From JALCRY01 sp050946575 (lineage in GTDB: Bacteria; Bacillota; Clostridia; Peptostreptococcales; Anaerovoracaceae): a DNA stretch of 64,000 nucleotides. The stretch is taken from contig JBMNVB010000006.1 of NCBI GenBank assembly GCA_050946575.1, positions 1-64,000 of the forward strand, given 5' to 3'. The notes beneath the pieces are model-generated. The model searched no databases. It was not told the origin of the DNA and saw nothing but the letters and a program-made list of their open reading frames with translations. The translations under genes and the position numbers were made by a program. This document shows positions 1 to 7,339 of the stretch, piece after piece. Positions within the stretch are counted from its first letter, which is position 1. Every line of letters begins with the position of its first letter.

Positions 1-36
1 TTTAGTTTCGAGGCTCTCGCCTCTTTTCGACTAAAA
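1..36 (-). other. stem-loop in probable 16S rRNA leader
   Basis: On the minus strand a short GC stem (gaggc/gcctc around gaga) sits inside a weaker outer pairing (tttagt/actaaa). It lies downstream of a consensus promoter at 130-158, in a leader with no reading frame. Such stems occur in rRNA leaders as antitermination or processing elements. The 16S gene itself would be outside the window, so this reading is inferred. Confidence 0.4.
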
Positions 37-129
37 TTTCCACACTATGGATTTTTCAAGGTTCCGTTGGCATTTCAAAGGTTTCCGCCTTCTCCACGCC
101 TGCATCGCTTACTTTTAGCGTGCTTTACT

Positions 130-158
130 ATTGTACATCTCCGGGTGCTGTTTGTCAA
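130..158 (-). promoter_or_regulatory. strong sigma-A promoter, probably of an rRNA operon
   Basis: Minus-strand TTGACA (158-153), exactly 17 bp, then TACAAT (135-130). Transcription would start near 123 and leave the window to the left. The roughly 120-nt leader contains aaccttgaaaa-type sequence and a stem at 1-36, which resembles Firmicutes 16S leaders. The promoter is clear; the rRNA assignment is inference because no rRNA sequence is visible. Confidence 0.6.
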
Positions 159-383
159 CGATTTTCTTGATCTTATCGAGTGACTTTCAGGCGCGCCCTG
201 CGGCGCTTCCCGGCGGCACAACGTTGACAATATTACCACATCGCGGCGGGTATTACAACCCCAAAATCAAAAAAACTTTTCGGCTTCCGGGATGGCCCTG
301 AAACTCCGCCGCGGAGCATTGATAAAATCATTTATTGAAAGCCGCTTCATCTATACATATTTATCTTTTCATGTCTGAAAACA

Positions 384-412
384 TTGTTATTTATTGCCTG
401 TCATGCTATATT
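384..412 (+). promoter_or_regulatory. promoter of the folT riboswitch transcript
   Basis: TTGTTA (384-389), 17 bp spacer, TATATT (407-412). The predicted start at about 419 coincides with the first base of the THF riboswitch P1 helix, which supports both calls. Confidence 0.65.
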
Positions 413-418
413 TGCATC

Positions 419-517
419 AGTAGAGTAAATACCGTGCGTAAAGTGTCGCGGGATGGGATGTTGCCCGCGAACGAAGTTTGACATCTGTGAGCGCGTTGCG
501 GTATTGCATCCACTACT
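419..517 (+). ncRNA. tetrahydrofolate (THF) riboswitch
   Basis: The 99-nt element shows the class I THF aptamer layout. The outer P1 strands are agtag (from 419) and cactact (to 517). The conserved core cgtaaagtgtcgcggga is followed by tgggatgttg, the P3 arm closes with cccgcgaacgaag, and the 3' segment is gcgcg..ggtattgcatcc. It lies 80 nt before folT, a known target of this class. Possible switch helices: 514-520 can pair with 555-561, and the anti-Shine-Dalgarno CTCCTT (544-549) can pair with AAGGAG (583-588). P1 formation on THF binding would free the anti-SD to block translation; that mechanism is inferred. Confidence 0.9.
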
Positions 518-596
518 ACATTAAGATACATACCGGTTTACGGCTCCTTCTTAGTGTAGTACAGCTGTTACTTATATTAGGAAAGGAGTTTTTCTT

Positions 597-1145
597 ATGA
601 AAAAATCTCTTACGACTCAGCTTGTCACGATGGCGTTCCTTATCGCCCTCGAGATCATTCTGACAAGATTCCTGTCGATCAATCTGCAGTACGTCCGCAT
701 CGGATTCGGGTTCGTGCCCGTCGCGGTCGCGGCAATTATGTACGGTCCGCTGTGGGCCGGCGTCGGATACGCGATCGGCGATGTGCTCGGGATGATGATA
801 TTCCCGACCGGACCGTATTTCCCGGGTTTCACTCTGACAGCATTCATCATCGGAGTCATCTACGGACTGTTCCTGCATAACAGAAAGATAAACATCCCGA
901 ACGTCACGGCAGCCGTAGTGACAGTAAACGTTTCGTGCACACTGCTGCTGAACACATACTGGCTGACGCTGCTGTACGGCAATGCCACGTTCCTCGCGCT
1001 TCTGCCGGCGAGGATAGCGGAAGCGTGCATACTGTGCGCCGTCGAGGTCCCGATCATAATCGCGCTCTGGAAGAATGCGCTCGTGAGGATCCCGAACGTC
1101 CGCATGCAGGTCGGAAAAGTATCCCTGGAAAAGGGCCTTCGCTGA
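597..1145 (+). CDS. folT: folate ECF transporter S component FolT
   Basis: A 182-residue, highly hydrophobic protein with about six membrane segments, the size of ECF S components. Early residues (GFGFVPVAVAAIMYGPLWAG, about 39-58, then GDVLG) match the FolT/DUF6580-like pattern of a conserved glycine-rich loop between helices 1-3. It would bind folate or 5-formyl-THF outside the membrane and work with a shared EcfT-EcfA-EcfA' module that is not in this window. The ATG has a strong site, AAAGGAG, 8 nt upstream. The THF riboswitch immediately upstream specifies the substrate class more firmly than the protein sequence alone. It is convergent with rqcP with no gap. Confidence 0.88.
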   Translation: MKKSLTTQLVTMAFLIALEIILTRFLSINLQYVRIGFGFVPVAVAAIMYGPLWAGVGYAIGDVLGMMIFPTGPYFPGFTLTAFIIGVIYGLFLHNRKINIPNVTAAVVTVNVSCTLLLNTYWLTLLYGNATFLALLPARIAEACILCAVEVPIIIALWKNALVRIPNVRMQVGKVSLEKGLR

Positions 1146-1385
1146 TCAGACGATCTCGTACATATTTTCCGCGTCGTCCTTGCGCGGTGATTCGGTCAGG
1201 GCCAGCACCCTGGCCGATATTTCTTTCTGCCCGAATCTGATCGTTATGATGTCTCCGACGGATACGTCCGTCCCGGCCTTCGCCTGACGGCCGTTCACCG
1301 ATACCCTTCCGCCGTCGCACGCTTCTTTCGCAACAGTGCGCCTTTTTATGAGTCTTGAATTTTTGAGAAACTTGTCTACCCGCAT
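1146..1385 (-). CDS. rqcP: S4-domain RNA-binding protein RqcP (YabO/Hsp15 family)
   Basis: 79 residues, almost all S4 fold. The N-terminus MRVDKFLKNSRLIKRRTVA is the typical S4 start, followed by the basic DGGRVSVNG turn at about 28-36. The Firmicutes ortholog binds stalled 50S subunits and, with RqcH, drives C-terminal alanine tailing of trapped nascent chains. The hup and mazG neighbourhood is the usual place for yabO. A strong terminator separates it from hup upstream, so it may have its own promoter in the roughly 50-bp gap. The SD GGAGGG is unusually close to the ATG (3 nt). Confidence 0.85.
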   Translation of the reverse strand: MRVDKFLKNSRLIKRRTVAKEACDGGRVSVNGRQAKAGTDVSVGDIITIRFGQKEISARVLALTESPRKDDAENMYEIV

Positions 1386-1433
1386 ATTCCCTCCGCAAGT
1401 GACGCGGCGCGGGTGCGCCGCATTGATGATAAT

Positions 1434-1459
1434 GAAAAAAAGGGCGGCCGCTGCCGCCC
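1434..1459 (-). terminator. intrinsic terminator after hup
   Basis: Minus-strand stem of seven G/C pairs (GGGCGGC 1442-1448 with GCCGCCC 1453-1459, 4-nt loop) followed by a run of at least seven U. It lies just past the hup stop codon and before rqcP. Confidence 0.85.
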
Positions 1460-1474
1460 CGGATGATTTCGAAT

Positions 1475-1756
1475 CTATTTTCCGTTTACGGAATCCTTGA
1501 GAGCCTTGCCTGCCTTGAATACAGGAGCCTTCGAAGCCGCGATCTCGATCGTCTCTTCCGGCTTCCTCGGGTTTCTGCCCGTTCTCGCTTTTCTCTGACG
1601 AACCTCGAAAGTTCCGAATCCGATGAGCTGTACTTTCTCCCCGGCCTTCAGCGCTTCTTCGATTACGTTGACCGTGGCGTTTACAGACGCCTCAGCGTCC
1701 TTCTTTGTGCATCCTGTCTTTTCTGCAACCGCAGCAATCAATTCAGCTTTGTTCAT
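1475..1756 (-). CDS. hup: HU family DNA-binding protein
   Basis: A 93-residue histone-like protein, the family's usual length. The N-terminal helix-turn-helix dimerisation region (MNKAELIAAVAEKTG) leads to the signature IGFGTFEVRQRKARTGRNP at about 45-63, whose arm and proline intercalate in bent DNA. It compacts the nucleoid and assists replication, recombination and regulation as a dimer. The start is supported by AAGGAGG 10 nt upstream. The 49-bp gap to mazG and the terminator behind it suggest it can be expressed as a short, abundant message. Confidence 0.95.
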   Translation of the reverse strand: MNKAELIAAVAEKTGCTKKDAEASVNATVNVIEEALKAGEKVQLIGFGTFEVRQRKARTGRNPRKPEETIEIAASKAPVFKAGKALKDSVNGK

Positions 1757-1805
1757 AACTCTTGTGCCTCCTTAAATCCTTGGCGTTTTACGCCGCAATA
1801 AGAAA

Positions 1806-2615
1806 CTACTCAGATTTTGACTCGTCCCACAGTCTGTTCATTTCATCAATGCCCAGCTGCTCGACAGTTCTGCCGGCTTCATTCGCTTTGCGTTCGATAT
1901 ACGCAAACCTGTCAATAAACTTTTCCGTGGCTTCTCTCAATGCCCCTTCAGCCTCGACGTCCAGCATTCTTGACGCGTTCACAACAGAAAATAATATATC
2001 ACCGATTTTCTCAGGGACCCCCCTCTTGTCATTTTTGCGGCAAGCGTCGATTAGTTCCAGAGTCTCTTCCTGTAATTTTTCACAGGCATGTTCAGCGGTA
2101 TCGAAATCGAATCCTGCGGCCCCTGCTTTTTTCTGCACCTTCGCACTTCTGATAAGTGCGGGGAATGCATGCGGGACGCGTTCCAATTCCTCTGTTACAC
2201 TGGGACGCCCGTGCTCAATGCATTTAATATTCTCCCATTTTTCAAGTACTTTGTCAACAGTTTCCGCATCCGAATCCCCGAAAATATGCGGATGGCGGCG
2301 TATCATCTTCTCACATTCATCATTGAAAACCTCGGTGAGACCGAATTCGCCTTCCTCCTCGCACAGTGAACTGTGGAATATGACCTGCATCGTCACATCT
2401 CCGAGCTCCTCGCGCAGATTCTCCGTATCTTTGTTCCGGATCGCGTCGACCGCCTCGTACGCTTCCTCTATCATGCACGTCTCAAGGGACTCGTGCGTCT
2501 GCACCCTGTCCCACGGACATTCCCTGCGCAGTATCTCTATTATTCCCGCAAGCCTCGCAAGCGCCTCTTCCGGCGTCTGCGCGCTTTCGTAGAACTCGCT
2601 GTACTTCTCATTCAT
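1806..2615 (-). CDS. mazG: nucleoside triphosphate pyrophosphohydrolase MazG
   Basis: 269 residues with two MazG all-alpha repeats. The first carries the metal-binding pattern IEEAYEAVDAI (about 50-60) and LREELGDV (about 68-75). The second, more diverged, has EKLQEETLELIDA and EKIGDILFSVVNA. MazG hydrolyses non-canonical or excess NTPs to NMP and pyrophosphate, cleaning the nucleotide pool. The Bacillus ortholog YabN has an extra N-terminal tetrapyrrole-methylase-like domain that is absent here. It lies 10 bp downstream of the flippase gene and 49 bp upstream of hup, as in the yabM-yabN-yabO order. Confidence 0.92.
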   Translation of the reverse strand: MNEKYSEFYESAQTPEEALARLAGIIEILRRECPWDRVQTHESLETCMIEEAYEAVDAIRNKDTENLREELGDVTMQVIFHSSLCEEEGEFGLTEVFNDECEKMIRRHPHIFGDSDAETVDKVLEKWENIKCIEHGRPSVTEELERVPHAFPALIRSAKVQKKAGAAGFDFDTAEHACEKLQEETLELIDACRKNDKRGVPEKIGDILFSVVNASRMLDVEAEGALREATEKFIDRFAYIERKANEAGRTVEQLGIDEMNRLWDESKSE

Positions 2616-2625
2616 CTTTACGCCT

Positions 2626-4260
2626 CTATAATCCGAATTTCTTTATTATCCTGAGTATCTTCGCTCCGCCCGGGACCGCCGCGCATTCGCTGTGAGTGAT
2701 GCTGCCCGTGACGAACAGGAGTATGACATATACGAATGCCGCAATAAACACCGCGAGCACGCAGGCGATGCGCACTCCCAGCAGCAATGCGAGCAGCCTG
2801 TATGAGAGGAACGCCGCCGCCGTCATTCCGAGCGTCGCTATCATCGGCTTCACCGCCGTCAGCTTCCAGTCGAACTCCGCTCCGGTATATTTGCGGGCCG
2901 CACCTACATCAAGCACAGTCACGACAGCGTACGCTGTCACTGTGGCGAGCGCCGCACCCTTGATATTGAAAAACCTGGTCCCTGTAAGAATCCATGTCAG
3001 GATGATCTTTATCACTATGCCGAACAGCATGTTCCGGACGGGGATGTCCTGCTGCCCGACTCCCTGCAGTATGCCGGTCATCGTCTGCACTACGGAAAGG
3101 AATATCACGCCGAATGCCATGACCTCAAGCGTATGCGCCGCGCTTATCGCGCTCGCCGTGCCGCCGTAACTGTAGAGAAGGATCATTATGGGTTCCGCCA
3201 GGATCGCGAGCCCGAACGCACACGGATACCCGACCATGATCGAGAGCCTGAGCGAGAACGCCGTGTTCTTCGACAGCACTTCCGTATCTTTCTTTTTCCA
3301 CGCCGTACTGATAAACGGCACGAGGCTCATGGCGAGCGCGGACGTCAGCACCTGCGGAAAATTTATCAGCGGCATGACGAATCCGCTGAGCTGTCCGTAA
3401 AGACTCGTCGCCGCGTCAGGAGTGAACCCCGCCGACATCAGTCTGCGCTTAATGATTATCGCGTCCAGGATGTTCATTATCGGCATGATGGACGCGCCGA
3501 TGGTTATGGGTACAGCAATGCGCATCAGCTTGCCCATCACGGTCTTCGTTCCTTCGCGCTCAGAGTTTTCTGTTTTCGCGATGCGGTAATTTATGGCCTT
3601 CCTGCTGCCCCAGTAAACGAGCACCACGACAATAAGTCCCGCGACGGAACCCGCCGTGGCCCCGAACGTCGCTCCTGCGGCGCCCTGCCCGTACTTGTCG
3701 AAATTACTGAAGAACCCTGTTGTTTTTGCATTGTGGAAAAGATAATACGCGAGCGACAGGCCTATCGCCACGCGGAACACCTGCTCCATGACCTGCGACA
3801 CGGCGGTAGGCTTCATATTCTGCAGTCCCTGGAAGTATCCGCGGTACGCGGCCATTATGGGAACGATCACCAGAGCCGGCGATATCGCCAGCAGCGCGAG
3901 CTGTGACTGCGGGTATCCCATCAGTTCCGCGAACTGCCTCGACAGCAGCACGATGATCAGGAATGAAACCACACCGATGACGGCCATGAGCTCCAGTGCG
4001 ACCCGGAATACTCTGTGCGCCCCCCTGTAATTCTCCACCGCCGCCCGTTCGGACACCATCCTCGAAATGGCCACCGGCAGCGCCGAAGTCGATATGATAA
4101 GAAACAATGTATAAACATAATATGCCGGGCCGTAATACGCCATGCCCGTATCATGTATCATGTTCCCGAGCGGTATCTGGAACGCCGCACCGAGGAGCTT
4201 TACGATCAGTCCCGCGACGCCGAGTATCGCCGCACCTTTTACAAATGATTTATTTGACAT
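2626..4260 (-). CDS. SpoVB/MurJ-type polysaccharide flippase (MVF/MATE superfamily)
   Basis: 544 residues with about 14 hydrophobic segments in the MOP superfamily pattern. The start MSNKSFVKGAAILGVAGL is characteristic of the YabM/SpoVB/YtgP group, followed by helices with conserved arginines (VAISRMVSERAA, about 63-74). Members export lipid-linked cell-wall precursors; SpoVB acts in spore cortex synthesis and YtgP/MurJ on lipid II. The yabM position beside mazG favours YabM/SpoVB, but substrate cannot be decided from sequence. Upstream mtaD ends 18 bp away, so co-transcription is likely. Confidence 0.85.
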   Translation of the reverse strand: MSNKSFVKGAAILGVAGLIVKLLGAAFQIPLGNMIHDTGMAYYGPAYYVYTLFLIISTSALPVAISRMVSERAAVENYRGAHRVFRVALELMAVIGVVSFLIIVLLSRQFAELMGYPQSQLALLAISPALVIVPIMAAYRGYFQGLQNMKPTAVSQVMEQVFRVAIGLSLAYYLFHNAKTTGFFSNFDKYGQGAAGATFGATAGSVAGLIVVVLVYWGSRKAINYRIAKTENSEREGTKTVMGKLMRIAVPITIGASIMPIMNILDAIIIKRRLMSAGFTPDAATSLYGQLSGFVMPLINFPQVLTSALAMSLVPFISTAWKKKDTEVLSKNTAFSLRLSIMVGYPCAFGLAILAEPIMILLYSYGGTASAISAAHTLEVMAFGVIFLSVVQTMTGILQGVGQQDIPVRNMLFGIVIKIILTWILTGTRFFNIKGAALATVTAYAVVTVLDVGAARKYTGAEFDWKLTAVKPMIATLGMTAAAFLSYRLLALLLGVRIACVLAVFIAAFVYVILLFVTGSITHSECAAVPGGAKILRIIKKFGL

Positions 4261-4278
4261 AAGTCTCCATATACAATC

Positions 4279-5607
4279 TTACAGTTCAGCGAGGATGCCG
4301 CGCACGGCACTCTCAGTTTCACACTCCGCCTTCTCAACATCGATCGTCGTGAATTCCCCGTCTTTGTAAAGCACCTCGCCGCGCACCATCGTGAGCGCGA
4401 CATCCGAACCGGACGCCGAATAAACTATATTGTTCAGCATGTCATGTACCGGCCTCATATTCGGCTTATCAATGTCGAGCACTGTCAGGTCCGCCTCGGC
4501 GCCTTCTCTGATGACACCGCAGTCTCTTCCCTGCGCGAGCGCTCCGGCGCGCGTCGCCGCAAAGATCGCTTCCTTCGGCGTGACGGCCGTCGGATCACCG
4601 AACATCATCTTCGGCGCGATCGCAAACACTTTCATTTCTTCTATCATGTTAAGGGAGTTGTTCGAAGCCACACTGTCCGTCCCTATCGCGACATCGACTC
4701 CGGATCTCAGCAGCTTCGGCACATTGCAGACGCCGCTCGCGAGCTTGAGATTGCTGACCGGATTGCACGCGACAGTCACACCCTTTTCCCTTAATATTTC
4801 AATGTCCTCATCTGTGACATGAACGCAGTGTGCAGCCGTCGTCTTAGTGTCGAACAGACCGTTGTCGGAAAGGTAGCGGACCGGAGTCCTCCCTTCATGG
4901 CGCTCCATGCATTGCTGATGCTCCGCCTTCGTCTCGGAAACATGGACGTGCATGTTCGCCCCGATCTCCTTCGTGTATTCCGCCAGCTGGCGCACGGTCT
5001 TCTCTGTGGAAGTGTACTCGGCATGAAGGCTCATGTCAACTATTATTCTGCCGTCGTCCGCTCCGTTATATTCTTCGTAGAATTTTTTCATCTCGGCGGC
5101 GCCCTCGATGTCCCAGAGATCAGAATCGTCGAAATTCGTGATGGACCTCGAGATGTTGTTCAGACATTTCGCATCAAGGACCGCTCTCGCCATGTCATCG
5201 CAGAAATAGTACATGTCCGACGTGGACACGATCCCGAACCTCAGCGACTCCGCCATGGCAAGGAGCGTGGCCCAGTAGACGCGCTCTCCCGTCAGCTTCG
5301 CCTCGAACGGGAATATGCGGTCGTTCAGCCAGTTCTGCAGTACCATATTCTCCCCGTACCCGCGCATCAATGTCATGGGCGAATGCGCGTGCGCGTTCAC
5401 GAACCCCGGCATGAGCAGTTTGCCCGCGCCGTCATATACTTCCCACTCGGCGGGATCCGAATATAATCCCGGTGCGGCGTTCCTGCCCGCCCCCGCACCG
5501 GGTACTTCCTTTCCGATATATGTAATAACGCCGCCGCTCGTGACGACGTTCATGTGTTCTTCCGGTTCAAATTCTTCATTCAGAATGGTGATATCTTTGA
5601 ACAGCAA
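4279..5607 (-). CDS. mtaD: 5-methylthioadenosine/S-adenosylhomocysteine deaminase-like amidohydrolase
   Basis: Metal-dependent amidohydrolase of the TRZ/ATZ subgroup. It deaminates MTA/SAH-type adenosines to inosine derivatives in methyl-donor salvage. Visible metal ligands are NAHAHSPM near the N-terminus, HVHVSETKAEH mid-protein, TAAHCVH, and the aspartate of GTDSVASNNS. I choose the TTG at 5607 (442 residues): it sits 5 nt after AAGGAGG. The longer ATG at 5667 has no spaced ribosome site and adds a charged 20-residue tail unlike the family. Another substrate, such as guanine or chlorohydrolase-type, cannot be excluded. Confidence 0.82.
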   Translation of the reverse strand: MLFKDITILNEEFEPEEHMNVVTSGGVITYIGKEVPGAGAGRNAAPGLYSDPAEWEVYDGAGKLLMPGFVNAHAHSPMTLMRGYGENMVLQNWLNDRIFPFEAKLTGERVYWATLLAMAESLRFGIVSTSDMYYFCDDMARAVLDAKCLNNISRSITNFDDSDLWDIEGAAEMKKFYEEYNGADDGRIIVDMSLHAEYTSTEKTVRQLAEYTKEIGANMHVHVSETKAEHQQCMERHEGRTPVRYLSDNGLFDTKTTAAHCVHVTDEDIEILREKGVTVACNPVSNLKLASGVCNVPKLLRSGVDVAIGTDSVASNNSLNMIEEMKVFAIAPKMMFGDPTAVTPKEAIFAATRAGALAQGRDCGVIREGAEADLTVLDIDKPNMRPVHDMLNNIVYSASGSDVALTMVRGEVLYKDGEFTTIDVEKAECETESAVRGILAEL

Positions 5608-5693
5608 CTGCTCCTCCTTTTCGGCTCGGACCTTCTTCCGGGGCTGCCCGTTTTGGACCGCTCCCATCCTCTTCGCCTTCAGTCAACTTAGAT

Positions 5694-5721
5694 ATTATAA
5701 CACAAGCAATGCCGCATTCAA
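5694..5721 (-). promoter_or_regulatory. promoter of mtaD-flippase-mazG-hup run
   Basis: Minus-strand TTGAAT (5721-5716), 16 bp, then an extended -10 TGTTATAAT with TATAAT at 5699-5694. Transcription starts near 5687, giving a leader of about 80 nt before the TTG start at 5607. Confidence 0.65.
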
Positions 5722-5898
5722 TAACCCTGTTCATTTATTATGCCGGGGTCATGTTCCGGAGCGGGAGGCGGCGGTCCCGGGGCGGTTCTTTCGAGAACCG
5801 GAATCGGGGGCAAGCCGGTGCAGCTGCGGATCCTGATCTGCGGGAATCGGGATTTGCCGGACGGCCGGCCTGAAAAACAGCAGGTCACTGCTGCTCAT

Positions 5899-6950
5899 TT
5901 TACGGAAAACAGACGGCCGTGAAGCCGCGGCCGGCACTGTCCCGGCCGAAATCCGGGAATGAGCATTTTTGGTGGGGTATTTTCAAATAACGAAATTCCC
6001 CCACACAAATTCCAACGTTTATGGGGCATTGATCCGGCGGAAAACGCGATTTCCCGAAAATCCGACCGAATCAACGCCGCAAACCCACTGAAAAGGGTGG
6101 GGAGTTTTGTATATATGAAATTACCCCACCATTTTTGCTCATTCTCCAGAAAATGGAAGGCCACTAAGTCTCAGGATCCGCTCCGATCCCGGACGAAATC
6201 CAAAAATGAGCATTTTTGGTGGGGTATTTTCAAATAGCAAAATCTCCCCACACAAATTCCAACGTTTATGGGGCATTGATCGGGCGAAAATCACGATTTC
6301 CCGAAAATCCGACCGGAGCAATGCCCGCAGCCCGCCAAAAAAGGTGGGGAGTTTTGTATATATGAAATTACCCCACCATTTTTGCTCATTCTCCAGAAAA
6401 TGGAAGCCGGCGAAGCCCCGAGCGACGTCTCGATCCCGACCGAAATCCAGGAATGAGCATTTTTGGTGGGGTATTTTCAAATAACGAAATCCCCCCACCC
6501 AAATTCCAACGTTTATGGGGCATTGATACGGCGGAAAATGCGATTTTCCGAAAATCCGGCCGGAGCAATGCCGCAAACCCACAAAAAAGGGTGGGGCTTT
6601 TTTTAATATGAAAATTCCCCCACCATTTTTGCTCATTCTCCAGAAAATGGAAGCCGGCGAAGCCCCGAGCGACGTCTCGATCCCAGCCGAAATCCAGGAA
6701 TGAGCATTTTTGGTGGGGTATTTTCAAATAACGAAATTCCCCCACCCAAATTCCAACGTTTATGAGGCATTGATCGGGCGAAAAACGCGATTTCCTGAAA
6801 ATCCGGCCGAATCAATGCCGCAAACCCACAAAAAAAGGTGGGGAGTTTTGTATATATGAAATTACCCCACCATTTTTGCTCATTTTGCCTGAAAAGCCCG
6901 GGATCGCGATCCCCGGCCGGGGTTCCCCTGACGGCCGGATCCAAAAATGA
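5899..6950. repeat. 247-bp tandem array, four copies of a 184-bp palindromic unit
   Basis: Four copies of a 184-bp unit start at 5959, 6206, 6453 and 6700, giving an exact period of 247 bp. Each is followed by a 63-bp linker of more variable sequence. The linker after copy 4 is also 63 bp and stops at a truncated atga at 6947; a diverged linker precedes copy 1. Each unit begins atgagcatttttggtgggg and ends with its near-complement ccccaccatttttgctcat, so the whole unit is an imperfect palindrome centred near gatttcccgaaaatc. Each half also holds a small GTGGGG/CCCCAC hairpin. Open frames on both strands follow from the symmetry and break because 247 is not a multiple of 3. No transposase lies nearby. 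Confidence 0.95.
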
Positions 6951-7061
6951 CAGAACCATAATGAAATCCGGCACCATTCCCTCTCTCCCCGGGCCGGCAG
7001 AAAAAAAAGAGCTCCCGGCCGCTCGCGCGGACCGAAAGCCCTGTAGGAATCTTTTATTCAA

Positions 7062-7175
7062 TCAATAGGTCTTGTCATCGTCGTTCTCAGCTATGTTATG
7101 CGAAGGGTTTTTCGTGACTGCTGAGACCAGTGTGCCGATAACAACTATTATTAAAGCCCATACCCATAGAGGCAT
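7062..7175 (-). CDS. 37-residue single-pass membrane protein (unrecognised)
   Basis: A small frame between mfd and the repeat array. It has a short N-terminus, one strongly hydrophobic helix (LWVWALIIVVIGTLVSAV, residues 3-20), then a polar acidic tail ending NDDDKTY. The composition is that of a small membrane peptide rather than chance translation. A stop codon lies six codons before the ATG, so the start is unambiguous. The ribosome site is poor (AAAGG about 12 nt upstream). It is in the same direction as mfd, 164 bp downstream. I recognise no family and propose no function. Such peptides often modulate membrane complexes, but nothing here shows that. Confidence 0.5.
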   Translation of the reverse strand: MPLWVWALIIVVIGTLVSAVTKNPSHNIAENDDDKTY

Positions 7176-7339
7176 AAAAAAACACCAGCCTTTCTAACAA
7201 TATTCCCCCCTTTGCTGTCGTCAAGTTTCTCTATTCCCTTGTACTAAATTTGAGACAATTCTAACATCTCTGAACGGACTTGTCAATCAGTGAGAAATAC
7301 ATTTTTTCATATGTGCATTATCGCCCCACGGATCGCCCC

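Noticed and set aside
5899..6950. CRISPR array
   Set aside because: Repeats are 184 bp with 63-bp related linkers, far from CRISPR repeat and spacer sizes, and there are no cas genes.
5895..7061. Several 60-165-codon frames on both strands of the tandem array (for example 6139-6636 minus, 6206-6484 plus)
   Set aside because: They arise because each unit is a palindrome. The 247-bp period shifts frame every copy, none has a ribosome site, and the same peptide phrases appear on both strands.
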